In this document: in pieces, positions 1 through 5,932 of the stretch
Layout of the letters: each line of letters opens with the position of its first letter
Numbering within the stretch: position 1 is the stretch's first letter
From: DATHWB01 sp046565785
GTDB lineage: Bacteria; Actinomycetota; Acidimicrobiia; Spongiisociales; ZC4RG35
DNA: 24,461 bases
Assembly (NCBI GenBank): GCA_046565785.1
Contig: JBKHXZ010000111.1
Span: 1-24,461 of the forward strand
Direction of reading: 5' to 3'
Made by a program: the position numbers and the translations under genes
The notes under the pieces: model-generated
Told to the model about the DNA's origin: nothing
What the model saw: only the letters and a program-made list of their open reading frames with translations
The model's database searches: none

Positions 1-125
1 CGGACTCGATCGCCTTCTGCCGGGAGGTGGGACTCGACTACGTGTCCTGTAGCCCGCCCCGGGTACAGGTGGCTCGGCTGGCCGCCGCCCAGGCGGAGAT
101 CCGCCGGATCCGTCAGTCGACCTGA
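1..125 (+). CDS. ppdK: Pyruvate, phosphate dikinase, C-terminal end (partial)
   Basis: Partial gene entering from the left edge; the readable frame starts at base 3 and stops with TGA at 123-125. The last 40 residues include VGLDYVSCSPPRV followed by ARLAAAQA. This matches the conserved end of the PEP-utilising TIM-barrel domain of PPDK, which carries the catalytic cysteine (the Cys of the SCSP motif). The enzyme interconverts pyruvate, ATP and phosphate with PEP, AMP and pyrophosphate in the cytoplasm. PEP synthase and PTS enzyme I share the fold, but the wording of this motif is closest to PPDK. The stop lies inside the 3' end of the convergent meaB gene, a 13-base overlap, leaving no room for a terminator between them. 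Confidence 0.85.
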   Translation, partial: DSIAFCREVGLDYVSCSPPRVQVARLAAAQAEIRRIRQST

Positions 126-1027
126 AGTTTCTCCGCCGCCTGCCACGGGTCGAGCCGCCGGGCCAGGACATCGTCGACGAGGTCCTCGGGGATGGGACGG
201 GCAGTGACCTCCCGTCCGAGACGGGCCAAGAACGCCCGTCGAATGGAAAGGTCGGCCCGCTCACGACGGACCTCCGCACCCTCGGGACCGTGCAGGTAGG
301 AACGATGGCTCTCGATGGCGTCCCAGACGGCATCGATTCCGTTCCCCTCGGTGGCGGACACCGAGACGACCGAAGGTGCCCACTGACGCGACGATCCGAG
401 TTCCAGCATCTGGGTGAGGTCACGGACGACGGCGTCTGCACCCGGCAGATCCGACTTGTTCACGACGAAGACGTCGCCGATCTCGAGCACTCCGGCCTTG
501 GCTGCCTGGATCCCGTCGCCGAAACCGGGAGCGACGACGACCAAGGTGGTCTCAACCAGGCGCATGACATCGACCTCGCTCTGTCCCACCCCGACAGTCT
601 CGATCAGGACCAGGTCGAACCCGGCTGCATCGAGCACGACCGCTGCCGCTTCGGTGGCGGTGGAGACGCCTCCCAGGGCGCCGCGAGTGGACATGGAACG
701 GATGTAGACGCCGGGGTCGGAAACATGATCCTGCATCCGTATCCGGTCCCCCAACACCGCACCTCCGGTGAAGGGGCTGGAGGGGTCGACGGCCAGGACT
801 CCGACGGTGAGATCCATTGTGCGTGCCCTGGTGATGAGTCGGTCGGTCAGCGTCGACTTGCCGGTGCCGGGGGCGCCGGTAATGCCGACGAGGCGGGCAG
901 CGCCGCCGCGGGGGTGAAGACGAGAAACGATCGGCGTCGGATCGGAATCCTCGACCTGGGAGATCGCCCGGGCCACGGCTCGCCGGTCCCCCGCGATCAC
1001 CCGCTCACACAGCGCAGAAACGTCCAC
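113..1027 (-). CDS. meaB: Methylmalonyl-CoA mutase-associated GTPase MeaB (ArgK family)
   Basis: A 304-residue G3E-type P-loop GTPase that protects and reloads adenosylcobalamin-dependent methylmalonyl-CoA mutase. Visible motifs are the Walker A GAPGTGKS at about residues 51-58, the family signature DPSSPFTGGAVLGDR at about 81-95, the switch segment ETVGVGQSE at about 143-151, and the base-specificity motif NKSD at 190-193. Length is close to the family norm of about 310-330. The start is GTG at 1025-1027. A TACCCT box lies 8 bases upstream and there is no Shine-Dalgarno sequence, which suggests a leaderless mRNA. The mutase genes (mutA/mutB) that normally accompany meaB are not in this window; the next gene upstream encodes a NifU-domain protein. 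The 3' end overlaps ppdK. Confidence 0.95.
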   Translation of the reverse strand: MDVSALCERVIAGDRRAVARAISQVEDSDPTPIVSRLHPRGGAARLVGITGAPGTGKSTLTDRLITRARTMDLTVGVLAVDPSSPFTGGAVLGDRIRMQDHVSDPGVYIRSMSTRGALGGVSTATEAAAVVLDAAGFDLVLIETVGVGQSEVDVMRLVETTLVVVAPGFGDGIQAAKAGVLEIGDVFVVNKSDLPGADAVVRDLTQMLELGSSRQWAPSVVSVSATEGNGIDAVWDAIESHRSYLHGPEGAEVRRERADLSIRRAFLARLGREVTARPIPEDLVDDVLARRLDPWQAAEKLQVD

Positions 1028-1035
1028 GGCCGGTG

Positions 1036-1041
1036 AGGGTA
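1036..1041 (-). promoter_or_regulatory. Candidate -10 box of meaB (leaderless)
   Basis: Minus-strand TACCCT ends 8 bases before the GTG start of meaB. It fits the TANNNT form and the spacing seen before many other genes in the window. No Shine-Dalgarno sequence is present between the box and the start. Confidence 0.5.
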
Positions 1042-1048
1042 GAGCCCC

Positions 1049-1169
1049 AAACCCTGGGTTCAGGTCCCAGTAGAGCGCGGGTTGGCTGCATCGGTTTGAG
1101 TGGGCTGCCAGAAGGGCTCGAAACTGGTGCGCTGAAACCGCGCTCTAAGCCGACTGGAACCCTGGGTTT
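1049..1169. repeat. 121-bp imperfect inverted repeat between nifU and meaB
   Basis: The arms 1049-1080 and 1138-1169 are reverse complements at 25 of 32 positions. The inner ten bases (TAGAGCGCGG against CCGCGCTCTA) pair perfectly, and there is weaker complementarity further in and just outside the arms. It fills most of the 153-base gap between the end of the NifU-like gene and the start of meaB. It could fold as a long hairpin in the transcript, acting as a terminator or processing site, or it could be a dispersed palindromic element. No ORF in it looks coding. Confidence 0.7.
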
Positions 1170-1180
1170 CAGGGGGGCCC

Positions 1181-1462
1181 TCAGGCCGTAGCGGTGACTT
1201 CGACCACGCCGGGGACGCGGTCGACGAGGATGCGCTCGATGCCGGCCTTGAGAGTCATCATCGACATGGGACATCCCCCACAGGCGCCGACCATCTGCAG
1301 TTCGACCACGCCGTCTTCTGCACCGAGCAACACGATGTCGCCACCATCCATCTGGATGGCAGGACGGATGTAGTCGAGGGTCTCAGCCAGCTTCTGCAGG
1401 TCGATGTCCCCCGGCTCACGCGGGGCATTCGACGAGATGGAAACGGGCGTGGGCTGGGTCAT
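1181..1462 (-). CDS. NifU C-terminal-domain (Nfu-type) Fe-S cluster carrier
   Basis: A 93-residue protein consisting almost entirely of a NifU C-terminal (Nfu) domain. It contains the segment IRPAIQMDGGDI and the paired-cysteine motif CGGCP (about residues 60-64), which in this family holds a transferable [4Fe-4S] cluster between two subunits. It should act in the cytoplasm as an Fe-S carrier for apo-enzymes. It starts with ATG at 1460-1462; a TAGCAT box lies 10 bases upstream with no Shine-Dalgarno, so a leaderless start is likely. It sits between the SpoIID-like gene and meaB on the same strand, with no other iron-sulfur gene near. The first 20 or so residues are a poorly conserved extension. 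Confidence 0.9.
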   Translation of the reverse strand: MTQPTPVSISSNAPREPGDIDLQKLAETLDYIRPAIQMDGGDIVLLGAEDGVVELQMVGACGGCPMSMMTLKAGIERILVDRVPGVVEVTATA

Positions 1463-1472
1463 GTGGTACTCA

Positions 1473-1478
1473 ATGCTA
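1473..1478 (-). promoter_or_regulatory. Candidate -10 box of the NifU-like gene
   Basis: Minus-strand TAGCAT, 10 bases before the ATG, with no Shine-Dalgarno in between. It lies in the 57-base gap after the SpoIID-like gene, so nifU may have its own promoter. Confidence 0.45.
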
Positions 1479-1519
1479 CGGGTCGACGTTCGATACAGCG
1501 AACGCCTGGCCGCCGCGAG

Positions 1520-3082
1520 CTATTCCGCTCCCGGAAGGACCCGCAGCCCGGTCGAATCCTCCCCAAGCGGGGAGCGGGCAGTGACCTCGACGGTGACCGC
1601 CGACCGGAACACACCCAGATCGAGATCGATAGCGATGATCCCGGCATCGCGGACCTCCCATCCGGTGTCGGAGATCACGACCTGCCCTTCTCTCACAACC
1701 ACCCGGATCTCGGCCGCGGTGCGGCTGCGGACCGTCGCCAGCTCGACGATCCCGCGGCTGTCGAAGAACGTACGCCATCCTCCGACCTGCGGAGCGAGCC
1801 CGAGACCTTCAGGTGGGTCGATGATCGCCACCCCGTTCTCCCAACTCACCGTCCACGAACCGAGTTCGGCCGAAGTGACCTCTTCCCCATCGATCACCAC
1901 CCGCAGTGCTCCATCGGGGACGACTTCTAGCTCCGCCAGTTCCGTTGCCAGCCCGACCCGAATACGGTCCCCGATCATGTCGGACTGCTCGGGGACTGCT
2001 CCGCCGTAGTAGTGGGCGAGGATCTCTGGGTAGGTCGATCCCGCTTCGGCCATAGCCTGGGCTCCGTATTGACTCATCCCCACGAGATGACCCCAGCCTC
2101 CCCCGGAGAGGAGAAAGCGAGTTTCGAGTCCCATCGGCCCGTCTGCGGGCCGAGCGACGAACAGTTCGGAGCGAATCGTGTAGTTCGGGGACATGATCGT
2201 CTGTGGATATCGACCGTCGGAGTCGGGCCTCTCCGCGGGAAAGTCGTGGGGATACAGCGTCGCTGCCGCCCGGTTGAGTCGAGTGCGCAACGTCCAGGTA
2301 TCCACGGTGACGTCTCCTTCGGATCCGTGGATGGTCACCGTCCATGGGCCTTCCCCATCTTCGGTCGTGCGGGACGTCACATCTTCGAGGCGTCCTTCGA
2401 GCAGGCCGGCGTGAGAGAACATCGCCGCGGCCTGTCGGTCGGTGAGGACGAAGGACCACGTCACGAACGGTGACGTCTCGCCGGGCGATGCCACGGCCCG
2501 CAGATTCGGGTCGGGGGTCGCCCCCGGGAAGACGTCTTCCACATTGCGAGTGCGACCGTCACTCGTGGACGAATACAAGGCCTGCACCGGCGACGTGCCA
2601 GACAAGAGGATCTCACCTGATGTTCGCCGGACGGCGTCGATCCATCGTCGGCCGTCGCTTCCTGACAGGCCACCGACCCCCGCGTACACCTGGCAGGCGG
2701 TGGTGGCACAGATGTCGTAGTCAAAGGTGCGACCGTTGGGACTGGGGCCCCGGTGGATCGTCCACGCCAGGTAGGTCCGGGCTGCGACCACCTGGGCGGC
2801 AAGCGCCTCAGCGTGCCAGGAGAACGGGACCTCCCGGATGCCCAGCAGATAGTCGTCCACCGTCGTCTCTTCGACCACTGCGAGTCCCGCCGAGTGGGCG
2901 GTGACCGTCATCGAACCGCCATAGGTGCGGTCTCCAAGGTCGATTCGGGTTCCTGGCGCCGGTTCGAAAACGACCCGGGTCGCCGCAATCCGATCATCGG
3001 GAGGGTCGGTTTGTGCATTGGCGGGAGCCGCGACCGACAACACGACGAGACCGACGGCCACCCCACGGTGGTTACGCGTCAT
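1520..3082 (-). CDS. Secreted SpoIID/LytB-domain protein
   Basis: A 520-residue exported protein. The N-terminus has basic residues, a hydrophobic stretch (about 8-22) and an ANA cleavage-like site, consistent with a Sec signal peptide. The SpoIID signature EVPFSW followed by EALAAQVVAARTYL lies at about residues 84-105. The second conserved block, GWGHLVGMSQYGA, lies at about 329-341 and is followed by a YPEILAHYYGG segment. In endospore formers SpoIID cleaves denuded glycan strands. In non-sporulating actinobacteria such proteins are thought to remodel peptidoglycan, so no sporulation role is implied. The last 150 residues look like an appended beta-rich region that I do not recognise. The start is ATG at 3080-3082 with a TAGCGT box 7 bases upstream (leaderless). 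It is divergent from rpiB. Confidence 0.85.
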   Translation of the reverse strand: MTRNHRGVAVGLVVLSVAAPANAQTDPPDDRIAATRVVFEPAPGTRIDLGDRTYGGSMTVTAHSAGLAVVEETTVDDYLLGIREVPFSWHAEALAAQVVAARTYLAWTIHRGPSPNGRTFDYDICATTACQVYAGVGGLSGSDGRRWIDAVRRTSGEILLSGTSPVQALYSSTSDGRTRNVEDVFPGATPDPNLRAVASPGETSPFVTWSFVLTDRQAAAMFSHAGLLEGRLEDVTSRTTEDGEGPWTVTIHGSEGDVTVDTWTLRTRLNRAAATLYPHDFPAERPDSDGRYPQTIMSPNYTIRSELFVARPADGPMGLETRFLLSGGGWGHLVGMSQYGAQAMAEAGSTYPEILAHYYGGAVPEQSDMIGDRIRVGLATELAELEVVPDGALRVVIDGEEVTSAELGSWTVSWENGVAIIDPPEGLGLAPQVGGWRTFFDSRGIVELATVRSRTAAEIRVVVREGQVVISDTGWEVRDAGIIAIDLDLGVFRSAVTVEVTARSPLGEDSTGLRVLPGAE

Positions 3083-3089
3083 GCATCGA

Positions 3090-3095
3090 ACGCTA
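3090..3095 (-). promoter_or_regulatory. Candidate -10 box of the SpoIID-like gene
   Basis: Minus-strand TAGCGT, 7 bases before the ATG at 3082. It lies in the 57-base divergent gap shared with rpiB, and there is no Shine-Dalgarno. Confidence 0.5.
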
Positions 3096-3125
3096 GAAGG
3101 TGCGGGTTCCGAGCGACACGCTGGT

Positions 3126-3131
3126 TACTCT
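3126..3131 (+). promoter_or_regulatory. Candidate -10 box of rpiB
   Basis: Plus-strand TACTCT, 8 bases before the ATG at 3140. There is no Shine-Dalgarno, which is consistent with a leaderless transcript. Confidence 0.5.
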
Positions 3132-3139
3132 CGTCACCG

Positions 3140-3580
3140 ATGCGGATCGCCCTCGGTGCCGACCATGCCGGCTACGACCTGAAACAGCACATTGCTTCGA
3201 TGCTGGCGGAGAGCGGTGTCACAGTCATCGACCTCGGCACCCACTCGACCGATCCGGTCGACTATCCGGACTTCGCCGCTGCGGTTGGGCGGGCCGTGAA
3301 GGATGGACGGGCAGACCGGGGGATCGTGATCTGCGGTTCGGGTGCGGGCGCCTGCGTGGCCGCCAACAAGTTGAAGGGGATCCGTGCGGCGGTCGCTCAC
3401 GACACCTACACCGCCCATCAGGCGGTCGAACACGACGATGTCAACGTGCTGTGCCTCGGCAGCCGCGTGATCGGCCAGAACGTGGCTGAAGAACTGGTTC
3501 GGGCGTTCATCTCGGCCGAGTTCTCCCACGAGGAACGCCACGTCCGCCGACTCGACAAGGTGAAAGCGCTGGAGGGCTGA
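3140..3580 (+). CDS. rpiB: Ribose-5-phosphate isomerase B
   Basis: A 146-residue RpiB/LacAB-family isomerase that interconverts ribulose 5-phosphate and ribose 5-phosphate in the pentose phosphate pathway. The N-terminal GADHAG motif (residues 6-11), the DYPDFA segment (about 41-46) and the catalytic-cysteine loop CGSGAG starting at Cys65 are all present. The length is that of a complete RpiB. The open frame extends much further upstream, but the protein homology begins exactly at MRIALGADHAG, so ATG 3140 is chosen; a TACTCT box 8 bases upstream supports it. Its stop lies 3 bases from the stop of the convergent ltrA gene. Confidence 0.95.
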   Translation: MRIALGADHAGYDLKQHIASMLAESGVTVIDLGTHSTDPVDYPDFAAAVGRAVKDGRADRGIVICGSGAGACVAANKLKGIRAAVAHDTYTAHQAVEHDDVNVLCLGSRVIGQNVAEELVRAFISAEFSHEERHVRRLDKVKALEG

Positions 3581-3583
3581 GCT

Positions 3584-4720
3584 TCAGCGCGCGGCCCGCG
3601 CCAGGGCCGCGGTCCGACGTTCGGACACCGCCACGAAGAACACTGCGACAGTCGTCACGGCAAGCACGACCAGTCCGGTGAGTGAGCTGAGCACGAAGGC
3701 GACCACCGCAACCCCGCCGATAGCCACCAGACGGGCGGTGAGCACGATGCGACGAGCCCAGAACGCGTTGACTGCGATCGACCCCAGATACAGCGCCAAG
3801 CCGGCCGCAAGCGCAATCGCCACCGGGAGATCCAACCGATCGTGCGGGTGGGCGATGATCTCCTCCACTGCCACCGCTAGCGCGATGATCCCGGCCATCA
3901 GCGGGTAGTGCATCCAGGAGTACAGGTTTCGCCCCCATTCTCCTCTCGACGCCACCGGCTCCGCGGCGAGCCACGCCTCCCCTCTCTGCCACCACTCGTC
4001 GAAATAGCTCCACCAGAGCAGACATGACAGGACCACGCCGAGACCGATCGACGTGGCCAGAGTGGCGGTGCGTTCGGCGGCGGAAGAGGCGACGCCTACC
4101 GCGATGATCGACTCGCCGAGGGCGATGATGACGATGAGTCCATGACGTTCGGCGAAGTGCCCGGCCTTCAATGCCCAATCCCCCGCCTGAGCGAGCTGTG
4201 TGGCCAACAGATCTGCCACGATCGCCGCCATCCAAACCCATATCCGGGCCGGCATCGGAAAGAAGCCTCCGGCGCCGGCGATGACGAGGCCGAGTGCAGT
4301 GATCGGCAGATAACTGAGGTAGGCCTTGCGATACACAGGATCGTCCTTGACCCCGATCCAGTAGAGCGCCAGCGACAGGGCCCTGGTACCCGCATATGGG
4401 AGCGCGAACCAGGCGGCGTCCTCCGAAAAGGCGGTCGGCACCGACTGCGCCATGAAGAAGGTGACTGCGGTGGCGGCGAGTAGCCCGACCCGCTCCCGGA
4501 TGTCGTCGATATCCGACCCGTTCGTCGACCAGGTGTATTGCGACCACGCCCACCACACCATCCAGAACACCAGCGCGGCCTTGCCGAAGCCCGCCGGCGT
4601 CAGATCGTGGACAAGCATGCTCACGACCTGTGTGATCGCATAGACGAACACGAGATCGAAGAAGAGCTCGAGCGGATGGGCCGCCCGATCCTCAGGTCCG
4701 GGAACGTTGCCTGCACTCAT
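3584..4720 (-). CDS. Low temperature requirement protein A (LtrA) family membrane protein
   Basis: A 378-residue polytopic membrane protein of the LtrA family. The diagnostic N-terminal segment LELFFDLVFVYAIT occurs near residues 17-30, followed by about ten hydrophobic helices. Other typical blocks are WWAWSQYTWSTN, AERHGLIVIIALGESI and WWSYFDEWW. LtrA was named from a Listeria mutant unable to grow in the cold; its biochemical activity is not known. The start at ATG 4718-4720 places the family motif where it belongs, with a TACTGT box 7 bases upstream. The open frame continues upstream, but that part overlaps the next gene and shows no homology. Tail to tail with rpiB. Confidence 0.88.
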   Translation of the reverse strand: MSAGNVPGPEDRAAHPLELFFDLVFVYAITQVVSMLVHDLTPAGFGKAALVFWMVWWAWSQYTWSTNGSDIDDIRERVGLLAATAVTFFMAQSVPTAFSEDAAWFALPYAGTRALSLALYWIGVKDDPVYRKAYLSYLPITALGLVIAGAGGFFPMPARIWVWMAAIVADLLATQLAQAGDWALKAGHFAERHGLIVIIALGESIIAVGVASSAAERTATLATSIGLGVVLSCLLWWSYFDEWWQRGEAWLAAEPVASRGEWGRNLYSWMHYPLMAGIIALAVAVEEIIAHPHDRLDLPVAIALAAGLALYLGSIAVNAFWARRIVLTARLVAIGGVAVVAFVLSSLTGLVVLAVTTVAVFFVAVSERRTAALARAAR

Positions 4721-4727
4721 CGCCGGG

Positions 4728-4733
4728 ACAGTA
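4728..4733 (-). promoter_or_regulatory. Candidate -10 box of the ltrA-family gene
   Basis: Minus-strand TACTGT, 7 bases before the ATG at 4720. There is no Shine-Dalgarno. It supports this internal ATG over longer upstream readings of the same frame. Confidence 0.5.
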
Positions 4734-4779
4734 TCCGGCGGCGCCGGCCCGGCCCACGACCAGCGGAACCGATGCGACG

Positions 4780-5166
4780 CTAACCGCCGCTGGACTCGAC
4801 CTGGGCTGCCATCGCGTCGAGATCGCCGGCGACCGGCGGGTGGGTCATCATCGACAACCCAGCGAGGAGTCCGGCGTAGCGGCTGGCCTGATCTTGGGTG
4901 ACAACGACGCTTATGGGGAGGTCTGGCCGCAAGCTCGTCTTGTACCGCTTGAGGATCGCTCGGTGTTGCGGTGTGTCGAGGTCGAGTTCGAACACGATGC
5001 CTGACGCATTCGCGGCCAACGCGCAGCCTTCGCCCGTCAGAATCGGACAGATCGTGCCGGCTCGTGGTCCAGGGCACACCATCACCCGGTGCCCGAGTTG
5101 TTCGAGAAAGGCGGCGTCCACGGGCCGATGTCCGCCCGGAATGTCGAAGAGGATGTAATCGTCCAT
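4780..5166 (-). CDS. Conserved-looking small protein of unknown function with three cysteines
   Basis: A 128-residue soluble protein that I cannot assign to a named family. It has alternating hydrophobic strands and amphipathic helices (for example ASGIVFELDLD and LPISVVVTQDQASRYAGLLAG), which could form a small alpha/beta fold resembling a response-regulator receiver; that is a guess. Cys31, Cys40 and Cys48 sit in the segment CPGPRAGTICPILTGEGC and could bind a metal or form a redox pair. The start is ATG 5164-5166, because a strong AAGGAG Shine-Dalgarno at 5174-5179 lies 7 bases upstream; a longer reading to 5193 would place that site inside the gene. No membrane segment or signal peptide is seen. 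Coding is supported by the ribosome binding site and composition. Confidence 0.7.
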   Translation of the reverse strand: MDDYILFDIPGGHRPVDAAFLEQLGHRVMVCPGPRAGTICPILTGEGCALAANASGIVFELDLDTPQHRAILKRYKTSLRPDLPISVVVTQDQASRYAGLLAGLSMMTHPPVAGDLDAMAAQVESSGG

Positions 5167-5173
5167 GCCGGAT

Positions 5174-5179
5174 CTCCTT
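5174..5179 (-). promoter_or_regulatory. Shine-Dalgarno site fixing the start at 5166
   Basis: Minus-strand AAGGAG with 7-base spacing to ATG GAC. It is notable because most genes in this window lack a Shine-Dalgarno sequence. Confidence 0.75.
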
Positions 5180-5230
5180 TCCGTCACCCTCACGGTGAGA
5201 CGAACAGATCCGTCGTGTTAGGGCCCAACG

Positions 5231-5670
5231 TCACGAATCGACGGCAGGATGTGCCGGGGCCAACACCTCGACCGACAACCCGTCGATCGGTAGCCAGTCG
5301 GCGTCGGTCGTGACGACCCTGTCTGCGTTGGATGCCAACGCTTCGCCGACAACCAGCGCATCAGGCATCCGCCATCGTCGACGGCGACGTCGTTCGAGAC
5401 GCTCGACGCGTAGGTTGGCGGCCATCTCGCAGCCGCCGGCGTCGAGCGTCCCCGCCCGTATCGCCAGCCTCGACAGGAGCGCCCGATACCACTCCTCGGT
5501 GGCGCCGGCGCGCCGCACATCACGAGTGATTCGGCATAGGCGACTGCGGGCAGCAGCCTGCCACCCGAGCCATGAGCGACAGGCAGTGCTTGCAGGACTG
5601 CAGTGTGGAACGGATCGGCGGCATCCACGAATCCGATCATCACTCCGGTGTCGAGAGCTGTCAGCCCCAT
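5231..5670 (-). pseudogene. Frameshifted PIN-domain (VapC-like) toxin
   Basis: Two adjacent minus-strand frames together make one PIN domain of about 146 residues. The first, from ATG 5670, reads MGLTALDTGVMIGFVD with the first catalytic Asp and continues to LPAVAYAESLV with the conserved Glu. After about position 5510-5523 the homology moves to another frame, with RRAGATEEWYRALL, then MPDALVVGEAL and VVTTDADW carrying the later acidic residues, ending at TGA 5231-5233. Joining them needs a one-base loss, or two-base gain, relative to an intact ancestor. Unrepaired, the first frame runs to 5218 as an unrelated arginine-rich tail. PIN toxins are Mg-dependent RNases of type II toxin-antitoxin systems. 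Either the toxin is dead or there is a sequencing error at the GC-rich junction. Confidence 0.75.
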
Positions 5671-5780
5671 TCGCGATCGATCTCGGCGAGGCTGTTGCGA
5701 TAGATGCGCCCGGTGAGGACACCGGCCTTGGACGCAACGATCTGCAGATGGGGGTCGATGATCAGAGCCGAGCCCTCCAC
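5661..5780 (-). pseudogene. Possible antitoxin remnant upstream of the PIN toxin
   Basis: A 39-codon frame (GTG 5780 to TGA 5661) ending in SLAEIDREWG. Its stop overlaps the ATG of the PIN gene by 10 bases, the usual coupling of antitoxin and toxin. The frame stays open upstream into the tRNA-Glu gene, but offers no ATG or GTG beyond 5780 before a TAG inside the tRNA. A 39-residue product lacks room for a normal DNA-binding antitoxin domain, so it looks like the 3' part of a truncated gene. I cannot assign it to an antitoxin family; the call rests on position and overlap. Confidence 0.4.
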
Positions 5781-5799
5781 ACGGATCTCGACCTCGTCT

Positions 5800-5875
5800 T
5801 GGCAGCCCCGACCAGGTTCGAACTGGCGTTTCCGGCTTGAAAGGCCGGCGTCCTAGACCACTGGACGACGGGGCC
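5800..5875 (-). tRNA. tRNA-Glu (UUC anticodon)
   Basis: A complete 76-base cloverleaf on the minus strand. The acceptor stem GGCCCCG pairs with CGGGGCT (one G-U pair). The D stem is GTCC/GGAC and the anticodon stem CCGGC/GCCGG. The anticodon loop CTTTCAA has TTC at its centre, and the T stem GCCAG/CTGGT encloses TTCGAAC. The discriminator base is G and CCA is encoded at 5800-5802. It lies 57 bases downstream of gltX on the same strand, so enzyme and substrate may share a transcript. Confidence 0.95.
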
Positions 5876-5932
5876 ATGTCTGTCGGTGACGAGACCGACG
5901 CAGCGGCAAGGGTAGCGAAGCCGGACCGAACG

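Noticed and set aside
290..1036. 248-codon plus-strand open frame opposite meaB
   Set aside because: It is antisense to meaB, has no recognisable motif and shows the composition of a high-GC shadow frame.
1005..1274. Minus-strand open frame of 89 codons across the nifU-meaB gap
   Set aside because: It overlaps both genes, runs through the inverted repeat and has low-complexity arginine/proline content.
1520..3082. Evidence of sporulation from the SpoIID domain
   Set aside because: SpoIID/LytB domains occur widely in non-sporulating bacteria and no other sporulation gene is present.
4721..5077. N-terminal extension of the LtrA frame
   Set aside because: It overlaps the 4780-5166 gene, which has its own ribosome binding site, and shows no LtrA homology.
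4780..5875. Genomic island bounded by a tRNA-Glu 3'-end repeat
   Set aside because: No second copy of the tRNA 3' end, no integrase and no att-like repeat was found by eye on this side of the tRNA; only the position is suggestive.
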